64,000 nt of DNA, from contig NZ_CP020038.1 of the NCBI RefSeq assembly GCF_002157225.2, positions 4,680,501 to 4,744,500 on the forward strand, given 5' to 3'. How positions within the stretch are numbered: the first letter of the stretch is position 1; every line of letters begins with the position of its first letter. The stretch is from Agarilytica rhodophyticola (GTDB lineage: Bacteria > Pseudomonadota > Gammaproteobacteria > Pseudomonadales > Cellvibrionaceae). A model generated the notes under the pieces. It made no database searches. It saw only the letters and a program-made list of their open reading frames with translations, and was not told the origin of the DNA. Positions 29,033 through 39,494 of this stretch are shown in pieces. The translations under genes and the position numbers were made by a program.

Positions 29033-29944
29033 ATGAGCCATACCCTAAATCCCAACAGCTATCATTTTGTTTACGCATACAAAGCATTAAATAGCAATCA
29101 ATATGTGCTTGAAGTCGCCCGTAGCGAATTATTTGATGGCATCAAATCAAAGCGCTTTCATCCGAGCATCGTGGTACATTGGTTATTGGTAGACCGCCAT
29201 AATGCCTATCCCTTAAAATTAAAATGGCTCGACGAAACACGTGAAGTGTCCACTAATACCAGCATCGGTGAAATCCAGCATCGCACGTTCGCCGGCTACT
29301 CTCTTTACTCAGAGATTAACAGTGGTAAGGCACACTTTTGCTACCATAGAGAAGATAAAAAAATGCAGCTCCAACGGATTGCAGAAGGTGAGGAGTTCGA
29401 GTTAATTGATTGTCAAACATTAGACAATATCGCTAACTATTTATACGATTTTTATTACGCTACCCGTGAGGTCGTGTTACAAATCCGCTGTAGTACATCC
29501 AAAACTGATAAAAACCTGCCACTAGCTATCACTATTCGATATTACGCCAAACCCTATGACGGTGGCTTTATCCCTAACACTAACGCCCCAGTATTATTTT
29601 CCCTGGCTGACACACAAAATAAAGGACAGCAAGTGACGGTACATGGTGAAATATTGCTTAAGCACAGCGCCATACACGGGACAGTGGAAACGGTTTACAG
29701 TATAGACACGCGACAGCTACTCAACTCTTTCTACCTGGTTGAAAATGCTGAATCAACCTGCCCGCAGGAAAGTCTTAAACTCAGCCGAATATTTGGCGAG
29801 TCCTTTAAAGCACTCACTATACGGCATACACACAAGGGCCAGATCTCGGCGCAATTGATATTCAAAGATGGCCAGATAGATGAGATAGTTTGTCAACAAA
29901 CCTCACTAACTACCATGAACGCCTTGTACGCTAGCCTAAGCTAG
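29033..29944 (+). CDS. hypothetical protein, no family recognised
   Basis: 303 residues from the ATG at 29033. A TTG at 28982 would add 17 residues, and neither start has a clear ribosome-binding site. No signal peptide or membrane helix. The composition is that of a soluble mixed alpha/beta protein, with beta-rich stretches such as REVVLQIRCS and LPLAITIRYYAK. It stands alone between gaps. Confidence 0.6.
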   Translation: MSHTLNPNSYHFVYAYKALNSNQYVLEVARSELFDGIKSKRFHPSIVVHWLLVDRHNAYPLKLKWLDETREVSTNTSIGEIQHRTFAGYSLYSEINSGKAHFCYHREDKKMQLQRIAEGEEFELIDCQTLDNIANYLYDFYYATREVVLQIRCSTSKTDKNLPLAITIRYYAKPYDGGFIPNTNAPVLFSLADTQNKGQQVTVHGEILLKHSAIHGTVETVYSIDTRQLLNSFYLVENAESTCPQESLKLSRIFGESFKALTIRHTHKGQISAQLIFKDGQIDEIVCQQTSLTTMNALYASLS

Positions 29945-30232
29945 GGCTTTAAAACAGTTATTGGCGCGTAAATTATAGGCTCTGCAGGGAAAATAGAGTT
30001 AAAGTACTAAGGTTTAAGAGAAAAATAGCCGTCGTCAAACTGATGCGGATGGGCACAGATTAGCATCAATTAATAAAAGTCCAATTATATATGTCTGTCC
30101 TGCAACGTTTCTCTTTGGTGTACGTATACCTAAACATAGAGTAATTTTTCAACCGGGGACAGCCAGGCCTAATCTGTATTGAAGTTTAAGAATAGTGCGC
30201 GCTTGCTATTTAGCTATCAAAACGAGGGAATT

Positions 30233-30784
30233 ATGGAAACAACAATACCAACATTCGGAGTAAGGGAGCTAATAGGTATCATAATCACGCTTACCGCTGT
30301 TATAGCATTCCTTTTATCCGTCATAAAACTCACACTCACCAAACGTCAAAGTGCAGTAAATGCTGGATATAACCCAGAAAATGGCGGATTCCATATCAAC
30401 ACACAAAACCTCTCTATTGTTACCTTGTGTGTAAGTGCTATATTACTTGCTGTTATGGGAACAGCCGCGTTCGCAGAAAAGCAAGAGCAATGGGTATATT
30501 TGGGCAAGGGCTACGACAATAATAAGTGGAACTTCCGAAGTTTAGAGGGCGACCAGAAGTTTGCGGCCAATCAAACAGTAAAAGCTACGAAAAAAGTCAA
30601 GATTCGCAATGCCGCATTTGGCAACTTTACTAAAACTTGGCTCAGCATGTTGAGTCCACCTGAGCCGAAAGTGACAGGCCAGCTCGCCGCGGGTGACTGT
30701 GCCAAAGTACATGGTTTTAGCAGTGTAGGCTTAAACAAGGTATGGATGCGTATTACGCCGGTTAAATGTCCAAGGAACCAATGA
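30233..30784 (+). CDS. two-helix membrane protein with SH3-like tail, unknown function
   Basis: 183 residues. GAGGGAATT directly precedes the ATG at 30233; the TTG at 30179 is an unlikely start. Two membrane helices (about 12-35 and 63-80) leave the C-terminal 100 residues outside the cytoplasm. That part (VYLGKGYDN ... GQLAAGDCAKVHGF) alternates short strands and resembles a bacterial SH3-like fold, but this is only an impression. Confidence 0.55.
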   Translation: METTIPTFGVRELIGIIITLTAVIAFLLSVIKLTLTKRQSAVNAGYNPENGGFHINTQNLSIVTLCVSAILLAVMGTAAFAEKQEQWVYLGKGYDNNKWNFRSLEGDQKFAANQTVKATKKVKIRNAAFGNFTKTWLSMLSPPEPKVTGQLAAGDCAKVHGFSSVGLNKVWMRITPVKCPRNQ

Positions 30785-30797
30785 CAAAACACTGATA

Positions 30798-30839
30798 CTA
30801 TATGAACGACCAGTTGCACGATATTGGTCGCTCATATAG
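30798..30839 (+). terminator. long hairpin after gene 30233, terminator-like
   Basis: Arms of 15 bases, CTATATGAACGACCA (30798-30812) and 30825-30839, pair with one mismatch around a 12-base loop, 14 bases after the stop. No strong T run follows, so it may act as an RNA-stabilising hairpin instead. Confidence 0.55.
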
Positions 30840-30898
30840 GATTTAGTTCTGTATATTTTTCATCATCACTATCGTTACGGTAAAGCTTGGATTAAAAA

Positions 30899-31144
30899 TT
30901 GATATCTGCCAAATATACCTCCTATATTTTCGCATTTTTTATGGCTTTAATTATGTCTGGCATTATGTCCTTGGCTATCAGCATTTTTAATATAGGATTT
31001 GTTCATAACATCTTGCTAATATGGCTAAAAGCATGGTGCTTTGCATTTGTTATTGCCTTCCCCACAGTGATTTTTGTTGCACCGATAGTTAGAAAAATAA
31101 TGGCTCTCGTTATTTCCGACAATGCCATTTCTGATAGTGACTAA
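30899..31144 (+). CDS. DUF2798-family small membrane protein
   Basis: 81 residues with two membrane helices. The text KYTSYIFAFFMALIMSGIMS and, later, WLKAWCFAFVIAFPTVIFVAP follows the DUF2798 pattern. The start appears to be TTG, because the only later ATG would remove the conserved N-terminus. Function unknown. Confidence 0.75.
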   Translation: MISAKYTSYIFAFFMALIMSGIMSLAISIFNIGFVHNILLIWLKAWCFAFVIAFPTVIFVAPIVRKIMALVISDNAISDSD

Positions 31145-31379
31145 CGCTGGATTCATATTTCTAGCGATTTTTTAAGCACTAAATAACCTACTCTCCATAT
31201 AATCTTTATACTACTGGCAATAAGCTCGGTTACTGGCGATTCTGAGCTTATCAAAATACTGTTAAAGCTTATTGTCCGGTGTCTTTGCCAATTCTTGTAT
31301 AGAAAACTACGCGTGCTTTTACTTTTAAGAGCGACGCATCATTTTTTCTTATATTACCTAAGGATTGGATAAATACATT

Positions 31380-34300
31380 ATGTCTATATTAGTTTCTAAG
31401 AAACTTTCTAAACTTTGTATTGGAGTAATGTACTCTAGTATTATTTCAAACTTACCATTTAACGATGCACATGCTAGCACTTTAAGTGCAACGAATAATT
31501 TCATAGCTGAACCGCCGCAAGTAAGCCCAGCCGCTCCAGCCCATCGCCATCAATGTTACGGAGTTTTATGCACACCCTCACCCGCGCATTTATACAGCGG
31601 CGAATTTGTCGATACTAATATCGATTTACACGTTGAAGGGCGCGGTTTAGATTTTATTTGGGCCCGCCATTATCGCTCACGCTTTTCGAGCGATGAAAGT
31701 ATGGGACACGGCTGGAATCATACGTACAATATTTACATTAAAAAGCATGCTCAAGGACTTCGCCTACACGATGCTTACAACCAGCCTGCCCTTTATACAA
31801 AAACGCAAAAAGGAGACTACGAGTCAGCAGGATATCAGCGATCTATCAATATTGATGAACAAGAAATCGTTACCGTCTACTTTCCAGAAGGAGGCAAATG
31901 GATTTTTAGAGGTCTAAATGATTCTGTAGCGCCAGGAAAAATTGATACCATCGCAGACCGTAACGGTAATACCCTCACATTTAATTATAATAAACAACAC
32001 CAGTTAACAAACATCTCAGACACCCTAAATAGAGCGTATACCATAAAACATGACAGTCATGGGCGCGTCGCTAGTGTTACCGATTTTAGTGGTCGAAGTG
32101 TCAGTTACAGTTACGCAAAACGCAATACAAGACAGGCTAATAATGGTGATTTAATTCAAGTTAGTCTGCCTCGTTTAACAAGTGAGAAAGATACCGCTGG
32201 TAATACTAAACATATATCCAGAAATATTAAATACACTTATACCACGGGCTTTAGTGACCCCCAACTAAACCATAACTTACTTTCTATTATCGATGAGAAT
32301 GGCGAAACAGTATTAACCAACCGTTACTCATCGACCAGCGACTCTAAAAGCCTCAACTATGATAGGCTAACTCATCAGAAAAGACAAAACGCAAGCCATG
32401 CTATTCAGCTAGCATATGAGCGTAGTGATGATGAAGATACTAGTATTCGTACATGGTTAAACGATGCAGAAGGTGTGGTTAGTGCTTACGATTTTGATCA
32501 TCGTAATAGCATGAGAAAACTTACACAATTTACAGGCAAAGCGAATCCTAGTAAGCCTTTCCATACACGCAAAAATCCTTTAGTAGGTGAAAATAGATTA
32601 AGTAAACGTAGCTTTAGTTATAGCCATGATGATTATTTTAATATCACTTTAATGACTAAGCCCAACGGTTCACAAATACAGTTTCACTATCCCACAAAAG
32701 CTGCAGCACATTTACGTGGTCGTCTACTTACAAAAGTAGAAATCGATCCAACAGGTAATGAGCGTCGTTGGCAATATGAGTACGACCATAACTTTGCTTC
32801 CTCTGGCACCGCTGACTTTGCTAGTCGCGTTACCGACCCTTCCAATTTAACAGAGCTCTTCAGTTACGATCAATCAGGTAACCTACTGAACCATAGCTTT
32901 TTAAATGCTCGGCAGAAACGTACGGACTGGAAATACAATAGTTTTGGTCAGCTAATAGAGCATATTTATCCCGCTGATGATAATGGCGTACGCCAGCGCA
33001 CTGAATATCATTATTATGATCGTAATAATGATGACCAAGGGCATTACACTGGTTATCTAGCAGCTGTTATTGAAGATGCTGACACATTAAAACTAACCAC
33101 AAAGTACCAAGTAGATGCGCGCGGAAATAATATTCGAGAAATTGATGCAAGAGGACACGATACCAAGCGGGAGTTTAATGAGGCAGATAAGATTCTTATC
33201 GAATGGTCACCAGAAAAAGATAATGTACGACGCTATGACCTGAGACGTTATGATGCTAAAGCCCAAATGGTAGGTGTATCGTACCTCAACGTTGACCACA
33301 ATAATCAAGTGCTTCGTGACAACCCAACTATCGATGTTAATTACCAACTAGATATATTGGGCAACCCTGTTGTCACGCAAGAAGAAAATGGTATTGATGC
33401 CTCCACAGGAGAAATTCGCTGGGCTACAACTATAGAAACTTACGACGGCTTGGGCAGATCTAAAACTACACGTTTTCCCGGTGATGTGGACGGTTCTCGT
33501 AAAGGTGCTAACAAAGTTAATGTGTGGGATGAATATGGACGCTTAGCACAAGTAATACATGCACACAACGAAGATGAAACCACGGCAACCCACTTTATCT
33601 ACGACGACTTAGACAATGTTGTACAGAGAATTGAAGACGCTACCGGTACGCCTCGTATTTGGCAATACGGTTACGACGGCTGGGGGCGACAAACAGAAGA
33701 AGTCGATCCGATGGGTAATAAAACAATATTTACAAGAGACTTAGCTGATCGCATAACATCTATAAGAAAATACGGTGAGCTCGTAGATATTAAAGGAGAC
33801 GCTAATAACGTTTTACTTTCTCATACTGAAATTAAAATGGACGATATAAAACGCATAACAACAACACGAAAAAGGTTGTTTAATCCCAAAGAAGGCCCAT
33901 CCGCAAACGACAATTGGGTAAGCCATTCAGTGCTATTAGATAATCGAGACCGCCCCACCGAAGCTATCGACAGCAATGGCAAATTAACAGTGCGTGAGTA
34001 TGACTCTGCCGGCAGAGATACAGGTAAGATTAGTGCTAGCAATGTTATACGCACTCGGGGTTTAGATCCTTTAAATCAAGTCACATCCCGTGCTTACCAT
34101 ATTCATGACCAGCACAATAAAAACACCATGAGTTTTAAATTTTCACAAGAGTTTGACGCTTATGGCGACCGAGTATCGACCATCAATGAACGCAATGCTT
34201 CTCGCCACTATACCTATGATTCCCGTGGCAGTGAAACAAGTGTGACCGATGAACGCGGTCATACTGTCACTTATGAATATGATGATAGAGGTAATGAAAC

Positions 34301-36638
34301 ATCGGCAACTTACCAATTAAATAACGGTGAGCAAATTACTATCGAGCGACAATGGGATTCTTCAGGCTTAAAAGTCGCCCAAGGTGATGGCCTAGGAAAC
34401 ATCACCTATACAAAATATGATGCCATAGGCCGCCCTACCCGTATCAATTATCCCGACGGCACATATGAGCAAATGCGTTACGATGGTAGCAGCAACTTAT
34501 TATGGCACCGTGATCCTGCTGGCACTATTACAGAGATGTATTACGATTTACTCGACAGACTTACTGAAGTAAAAGTAACCACTGGGCGAGGTATCCAGGA
34601 TACAACTACTTTTGAAAAGTTCGCTTATGACGGAAGTTCTAATCGTGTTATGGCTGCGAATGATGCGAGCACTATTTATTGGCAGTATAATTCTTTAAAT
34701 ACAGCGACCTCAGAAAAAAGTGCACAGTCACAACGAGCAGCTAAAGTCATTGTTGATCGTTATAATCTAACAACAAACTTGCGATATCCCTCGGGTAAGC
34801 AATTACATTTCAAGCGTGACAGTGCAGGGCGAATTATTGAAATTTCTGACAATAATAACGTCCTTGCTAACTCTGGCTATCTCGGCCCAGATTGGCTACA
34901 AACACGAGGATTTCCCCTTATCAATGCAGAGTCGATTTATACGCGACTCGGTACAGGCCAAATATCTGAAATTGAACACTCTGTTGACGGTACTGTTATC
35001 AGTAATACAGTCTATGCAAGTGATAACGCTGGTAATAAAACCTCTGTAACGTCCTCCAATCACAATGAACTTTATGCTTACGATGCTTTAGGTCGAACCG
35101 TGCAAAGTGAAAAACAGCTGTTTGGTAACAATACCGTTGATGTTGCCTATAAATATGATGCCGCCGGGAATTGGCTTGAAGTATCACATCAAGCAATAAA
35201 AAGCGAACACAGCTGTAGTGGAAATTATGTAGTCGATAACTTACGCAACCAATATCGCAGCACACCATGCGAGCGGCTACAATATGACGCAAAAGGCTCA
35301 TTAACATCACTTAGCGCACTAAATAACAACGGCAGAAATCGCCAGTTACTTTATGATTTTAAAAATCGTTTAGTGGCAGTAAATGAGCGCATAGGAAACA
35401 ATACTGTTTTAACTCAACTTACCTATGACCCACTAGATCGCATTATCGATGTGACACAAACGAATAGTGATAATGAGCAAGTGTATAAAAATACACGCAC
35501 TTGGTTTGGCGAACAGATACTCGAAGAACAACGCGAATTCTCAGAGGGTGATACAAAAGTACATGTTACCTATTCTTTTATTTATCCAGATGAAAAAAAT
35601 TCTCGTCCTATAGTACGTCACAACTTAGATAATAATCGAGATAACTACCTTTTTTATTTTGATAATGATGTATCTTCTGTAACAAACGCAATATTACTTG
35701 ATGCCGACGGCAATACCCAGCGAGAAAGCTATAGCTATTCTGACTACGGACATCCTGTATTTATTGATAATAGAGGCATGACTTCAAACAAGAGTAGATT
35801 TCATAATACAAGACTATTCGGCGGCTTGAGTTACCTGCAAGGTCTCGGTTATTACTACGCTAGGCACCGTATAGTAGATCCAAAGCTTGGCCGTTTTCTT
35901 ACTGTTGACCCTGCCGGACGCTGGGCAGACAGCTCAGCTTTAGGTAATCCATATACCTATGCAGGAAATCAACCACAGACAAGTGTTGACTTGGATGGTA
36001 CCTGGAAAACACCTAATTTTATTGGATTTAGCAGTAGCCAGGAATCACGCATTAAAAATAGTATGATGAGCCGCGCGCAATCTCGTGCTTGGCATTTGCG
36101 CGCACAACTTGAGTTCGTCTGGCAACCTTATAGTTCAAACTCAAAACGCAATCGCTACTATGGCGATGGTCAAAACTTATTTGATTTTTTTGGTAGCTGG
36201 CGCTCACGTGCATCTACCGACGAACTGAGACGAAGTGCAATATATATTCATCGACGCTCAAAAAATGATGTAGTTACCTTTAAAGAACGCACAACTGGAA
36301 TGTGCGGCAACGCCAACACCCTTGCCTGGACACTCGCCAGTCGCCACGCCTACATCCGTATATGCCCAAGTTTCTGGGGATGGCGAGGTGCCACCGATAC
36401 CACACCTCCGCGTACAGGTAGCTGGTCAAGTCGGCCCGGCGTCATCCTACATGAAATGGCCCACAATGCTGGCATAGCCGTTGGCGATAAGAAGTATGCA
36501 AACTCTTCCGCTCGTGCTTCAGCTATACGTAGGCCCTGGTCGGAAAACAATACATATAAAGCAAAACATAACGCTGACTCTTATGCGATGGGCGCACTGG
36601 ACTGTGCCTTTGGTAACGGTAAAACTCATTGTGATTAG
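31380..36638 (+). CDS. exported RHS/YD-repeat protein with C-terminal M35-like metallopeptidase domain
   Basis: About 1752 residues. A Sec-like signal (to about DAHAS) precedes a DUF6531-type entry domain (LYSGEFVDTNIDLHVEGRGL). Many YD repeats follow, then the RHS core end (GGLSYLQGLGYYYARHRIVDP ... GRFLTVDPAG ... NPYTYAGNQPQTSVDLDG). After that the variable tip of about 220 residues begins. The tip has HEMAH at 1691-1695 with GDKKY (Asp1703) and a later NADSYA. These are hallmarks of aspzincin/M35 metallopeptidases (HEXXH plus a downstream Asp, NADSY helix), and CPSFW fits too. So the tip is probably a zinc peptidase effector. No immunity gene is obvious next to it. The ATG at 31380 is favoured over the TTG at 31365. 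Confidence 0.88.
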   Translation: MSILVSKKLSKLCIGVMYSSIISNLPFNDAHASTLSATNNFIAEPPQVSPAAPAHRHQCYGVLCTPSPAHLYSGEFVDTNIDLHVEGRGLDFIWARHYRSRFSSDESMGHGWNHTYNIYIKKHAQGLRLHDAYNQPALYTKTQKGDYESAGYQRSINIDEQEIVTVYFPEGGKWIFRGLNDSVAPGKIDTIADRNGNTLTFNYNKQHQLTNISDTLNRAYTIKHDSHGRVASVTDFSGRSVSYSYAKRNTRQANNGDLIQVSLPRLTSEKDTAGNTKHISRNIKYTYTTGFSDPQLNHNLLSIIDENGETVLTNRYSSTSDSKSLNYDRLTHQKRQNASHAIQLAYERSDDEDTSIRTWLNDAEGVVSAYDFDHRNSMRKLTQFTGKANPSKPFHTRKNPLVGENRLSKRSFSYSHDDYFNITLMTKPNGSQIQFHYPTKAAAHLRGRLLTKVEIDPTGNERRWQYEYDHNFASSGTADFASRVTDPSNLTELFSYDQSGNLLNHSFLNARQKRTDWKYNSFGQLIEHIYPADDNGVRQRTEYHYYDRNNDDQGHYTGYLAAVIEDADTLKLTTKYQVDARGNNIREIDARGHDTKREFNEADKILIEWSPEKDNVRRYDLRRYDAKAQMVGVSYLNVDHNNQVLRDNPTIDVNYQLDILGNPVVTQEENGIDASTGEIRWATTIETYDGLGRSKTTRFPGDVDGSRKGANKVNVWDEYGRLAQVIHAHNEDETTATHFIYDDLDNVVQRIEDATGTPRIWQYGYDGWGRQTEEVDPMGNKTIFTRDLADRITSIRKYGELVDIKGDANNVLLSHTEIKMDDIKRITTTRKRLFNPKEGPSANDNWVSHSVLLDNRDRPTEAIDSNGKLTVREYDSAGRDTGKISASNVIRTRGLDPLNQVTSRAYHIHDQHNKNTMSFKFSQEFDAYGDRVSTINERNASRHYTYDSRGSETSVTDERGHTVTYEYDDRGNETSATYQLNNGEQITIERQWDSSGLKVAQGDGLGNITYTKYDAIGRPTRINYPDGTYEQMRYDGSSNLLWHRDPAGTITEMYYDLLDRLTEVKVTTGRGIQDTTTFEKFAYDGSSNRVMAANDASTIYWQYNSLNTATSEKSAQSQRAAKVIVDRYNLTTNLRYPSGKQLHFKRDSAGRIIEISDNNNVLANSGYLGPDWLQTRGFPLINAESIYTRLGTGQISEIEHSVDGTVISNTVYASDNAGNKTSVTSSNHNELYAYDALGRTVQSEKQLFGNNTVDVAYKYDAAGNWLEVSHQAIKSEHSCSGNYVVDNLRNQYRSTPCERLQYDAKGSLTSLSALNNNGRNRQLLYDFKNRLVAVNERIGNNTVLTQLTYDPLDRIIDVTQTNSDNEQVYKNTRTWFGEQILEEQREFSEGDTKVHVTYSFIYPDEKNSRPIVRHNLDNNRDNYLFYFDNDVSSVTNAILLDADGNTQRESYSYSDYGHPVFIDNRGMTSNKSRFHNTRLFGGLSYLQGLGYYYARHRIVDPKLGRFLTVDPAGRWADSSALGNPYTYAGNQPQTSVDLDGTWKTPNFIGFSSSQESRIKNSMMSRAQSRAWHLRAQLEFVWQPYSSNSKRNRYYGDGQNLFDFFGSWRSRASTDELRRSAIYIHRRSKNDVVTFKERTTGMCGNANTLAWTLASRHAYIRICPSFWGWRGATDTTPPRTGSWSSRPGVILHEMAHNAGIAVGDKKYANSSARASAIRRPWSENNTYKAKHNADSYAMGALDCAFGNGKTHCD

Positions 36639-36673
36639 AAGAGATCAATACCTTAACTGTTGATCATATAAAA

Positions 36674-36961
36674 GCCCCTCACTGCTAGGGCCTGTTCACA
36701 CTAATGGAATCGCTCCTGTCGCCCCTAAAACACGCCAGTTTAGGCACGAGAAGCGCAGTTTGGTGGGCCAAATAAGTGACGAGCAACGACAAATGGCGTG
36801 TTTTAGGGACGACCCGAAGGGCTGGGCGTATTTTTCCCATATTCTGCGTTGCTGTTCGTTCATTTGGAATGACCAAACAGCACTCACAGCGCCTAGAATA
36901 CGAAAAAAATACGCTCCAGCAGGCGCGGTTCAATTTGTGTGAACAGGCCCTAGTGAGGGGC
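36674..36961 (-). terminator. terminator hairpin split by the 267-bp element
   Basis: GCCCCTCACT (36674-36683) is the exact inverse of AGTGAGGGGC (36952-36961). Without the insert and with one TA kept, the arms meet around a 3-base GCT loop, and the minus-strand product would run into TTTTATA. The hairpin lies between two convergent genes and probably ended the di-haem oxidoreductase transcript. Confidence 0.7.
36686..36952. mobile_element. MITE-like element, copy 1 (267 bp)
   Basis: Perfect 16-bp terminal inverted repeats TAGGGCCTGTTCACAC. The outer TA, or CTAG, is present on both sides as the likely target duplication. Inside, a 19-bp inverted repeat with one mismatch (36718-36736 and 36795-36813) and a pair of AT-rich arms (GCGTATTTTT with its inverse) give a strongly folded RNA. 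There is no transposase frame. The 28 bases at the left end match copy 2 at 41748 exactly. Confidence 0.85.
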
Positions 36962-37022
36962 AGTAGAAAAAATAATACATGGAGAAAGGAGTATTTAAGC
37001 TGCCCTTTTATTAGAGCTGCTA

Positions 37023-39494
37023 TTACAATGACTGTAGAAAAATAAGAATGTTTTGTTTTTCTACAGTCTGTAGGCTCTTATAATTTTGTTTTGCTTTCTG
37101 TCCTTCGCCACCATGCCAAAAAATGGCTTCTTCAATTGACCTAGCGCGACCATCATGTAAATAACTATGCACTGGTGAACAACGTTCATCACCTTGCCGA
37201 CCCGTTGGGTTAATAACGCCTCCTGTCACACAAGCACTTAAACCAAGTCCCCACAAAGGCGTCGTTCGCCATTCCGACCCAGACGCTTCTCCCTCACCTA
37301 AACTATCCGCAAGGCCAGGCCCCATATCATGCAATAATAAATCACTGTAGGGGTGAATTGTTTGCTCGCGCAACTCGGCAAAAGGATGAAAGGGACTGGT
37401 TTGTAATGTAGGTGTGTGACAATCCGCACAACCAATCTCTGAGAATAACGCTTTACCCTGTTTAACACGTGAATCACTAACATTTCGCTGGGGCCTAACC
37501 CCAAGTAAAGCGATATATTTAACAAGATTATTTAAGTGCTCATCCCCTAATTCTGAACCAGCCCTGCCACAATCATTCTGCGCTGTACCACAATCGGGTT
37601 CAGGTAAGACAGACGTCATCACACCAATATCCGTATTCAATGCCGCAGCAATTTGATGCCGCAAACTTGAGCTTCCCGCTTTCCAGCCAAAGCGACCTAA
37701 ACGAATATCACCAGAGACAGGATCAATTAATTTCTGTGCTCTACCTGAAATACCATCACCATTTCTATCCTCTGGGTCTTCACGAGCTAAAATCAATGTT
37801 TCCGCAATCGCCTCTAATAAACCTAAGCCAACGAGCTGTGGGGCAATACGTGCTGAGAATCTCACTGGTGTATATTGAGTAAATTGATAATGAGGTTTAC
37901 GTAAGCCGTTAACATCTTCCCAAAATGCAAGAGTCACTTCACCTTCACTGATAGCATTATTAGCACTTTTAGGCTGAAGCACGCGGCCAATATTTACGTC
38001 GGGCTTACCCTCAGTGTCTCCCACCTTAAACACCCATTTATCTAGTGTTTGGCCTACTTCTGGCGGCGCAGCTCTACCATTACGCTCATGGCAATCTGAG
38101 CAACGTTGATTGATATAATGATTTCCCGCTTTACCTACCATTTCACTAAAAATACCGTTTTGCGGATTTTCATCATGAGCACCATCAACAAAAGATGTAT
38201 GGTGGATACGTCGTCCCTTAACAAAAGGCTGACCGTTGTCATAGCCTAAGTTAGTTGCCATCTGCATAAAGTGATTATCAGGTTCATTAGTTTCCATAGA
38301 AGGCAATGTGGTATTGCCACCTAACCAAGCAGCTTTAGGAATTTTAAAAGAATCTTCTTGATGCAGCGGCCCACCTTGAACAAAACCTTTATTTGTATCC
38401 CAAGGAACAAGCCCTTCGCCAACAATGTACAAATAGGTAGTTCCGTAATAATTTGCGCGACCGCGGGGAAGGTTATTGGTAAGAAATTGGCTGATCTCAA
38501 ATTCAATTTTATCACCAATTTGAATAGGCCTATTTTCTCTCACATTCCAGTTTCGTTCTTTGTAATAATGAAAGTCACCAATACGATTCATAGTGCCATT
38601 ATCATAGTATTCTGCCACTGTATTAACACCACGATAAAACCAACGGTTCTCCGCTTCCGTATCGTCCAAACGCCATTGGGTAGTAACATTCATTCTCACG
38701 CTGTTGCCACCCTTGGCAACATAGTCGACAATTTCTATAGCCGCTGTTCGATGTTCCCAATAAAACGTTAAATAATGGTCGTAGGCCTGGAACTCATCTT
38801 CTTTCGCATGACGATCCCTTCCACGATCCGCAAAGCGTGTCACCAAAGCATCACCGCGATCGAATTGGGTAACAGGCTCTAGTTTTGTCGAAGGATCAAA
38901 CAGAGGCACTACAGTTTTAGGCGAAGGGGGATAAGTTGGGCTGGGCACCGGGGTAGATGTAGGAGAAGGAATATTTGTAGGTATTGGTGTTGATGTCGGC
39001 GTGGGCGTCACACTCGCTGTTGGAGCAGGATAACCACTTAAACGATAGGTTTGTCTTTTAGTATCCACCGCATGATCCACATTCCAGTAGGTGAAATTAA
39101 AACTAATGCGATCTCCTTGGCTTAAATTATTAATGGTGTAGGTATTACGTCCACTATCATGATGCATACGAACATTGAGCTGGTTACCTGTATTGATCGA
39201 GTAATGGACATCTGACCAAGCATTGGAATTAACAAAAAAAGTAACGCTAGAGGGGCCATTTCGGTATATACCGCTAATTTCTGGAAGCGATTTGTTCACA
39301 TCATTTATGGCAGGCTCCGCCTGACCGTTATAGTTAAACATAGGTATATTATCCACCATCCCCCGATCAGGAAAAGAAGCTTGAGCAGTAGATGTCACCA
39401 TGCATAGCAAAAAAGCTATAGATGAATTAAACCAATTGAGAAATAAACGCAGATAAACAAAATATCGTGAAGATAGCTGTTTGATAGAAGTCAT
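37023..39494 (-). CDS. exported di-haem oxidoreductase with CBM56-like beta-glucan-binding module
   Basis: About 823 residues. Signal peptide, then a 90-residue module (about 70-160) with DVHYSINTGNQLNVRMHH and FTYWNVDHAVDT, closely like CBM56 beta-1,3-glucan-binding modules. A Pro/Thr/Ser linker follows, then a 200-residue domain I do not recognise. The last 380 residues are a di-haem oxidoreductase (DHOR, Pfam PF06537) with CSDCH at 465-469 and CADCH at 689-693. The protein is thus a polysaccharide-tethered cytochrome, possibly passing electrons during glycan oxidation (inference). The ATG at 39494 has GGAA upstream; the TTG at 39506 is rejected. The neighbouring GH16 gene also targets beta-glucan. 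Confidence 0.87.
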   Translation of the reverse strand: MTSIKQLSSRYFVYLRLFLNWFNSSIAFLLCMVTSTAQASFPDRGMVDNIPMFNYNGQAEPAINDVNKSLPEISGIYRNGPSSVTFFVNSNAWSDVHYSINTGNQLNVRMHHDSGRNTYTINNLSQGDRISFNFTYWNVDHAVDTKRQTYRLSGYPAPTASVTPTPTSTPIPTNIPSPTSTPVPSPTYPPSPKTVVPLFDPSTKLEPVTQFDRGDALVTRFADRGRDRHAKEDEFQAYDHYLTFYWEHRTAAIEIVDYVAKGGNSVRMNVTTQWRLDDTEAENRWFYRGVNTVAEYYDNGTMNRIGDFHYYKERNWNVRENRPIQIGDKIEFEISQFLTNNLPRGRANYYGTTYLYIVGEGLVPWDTNKGFVQGGPLHQEDSFKIPKAAWLGGNTTLPSMETNEPDNHFMQMATNLGYDNGQPFVKGRRIHHTSFVDGAHDENPQNGIFSEMVGKAGNHYINQRCSDCHERNGRAAPPEVGQTLDKWVFKVGDTEGKPDVNIGRVLQPKSANNAISEGEVTLAFWEDVNGLRKPHYQFTQYTPVRFSARIAPQLVGLGLLEAIAETLILAREDPEDRNGDGISGRAQKLIDPVSGDIRLGRFGWKAGSSSLRHQIAAALNTDIGVMTSVLPEPDCGTAQNDCGRAGSELGDEHLNNLVKYIALLGVRPQRNVSDSRVKQGKALFSEIGCADCHTPTLQTSPFHPFAELREQTIHPYSDLLLHDMGPGLADSLGEGEASGSEWRTTPLWGLGLSACVTGGVINPTGRQGDERCSPVHSYLHDGRARSIEEAIFWHGGEGQKAKQNYKSLQTVEKQNILIFLQSL

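Noticed and set aside
36685-37045. Several overlapping 60-90-codon frames
   Set aside because: They lie within the MITE-like element and its flanks and arise from its inverted repeats, not from genes.
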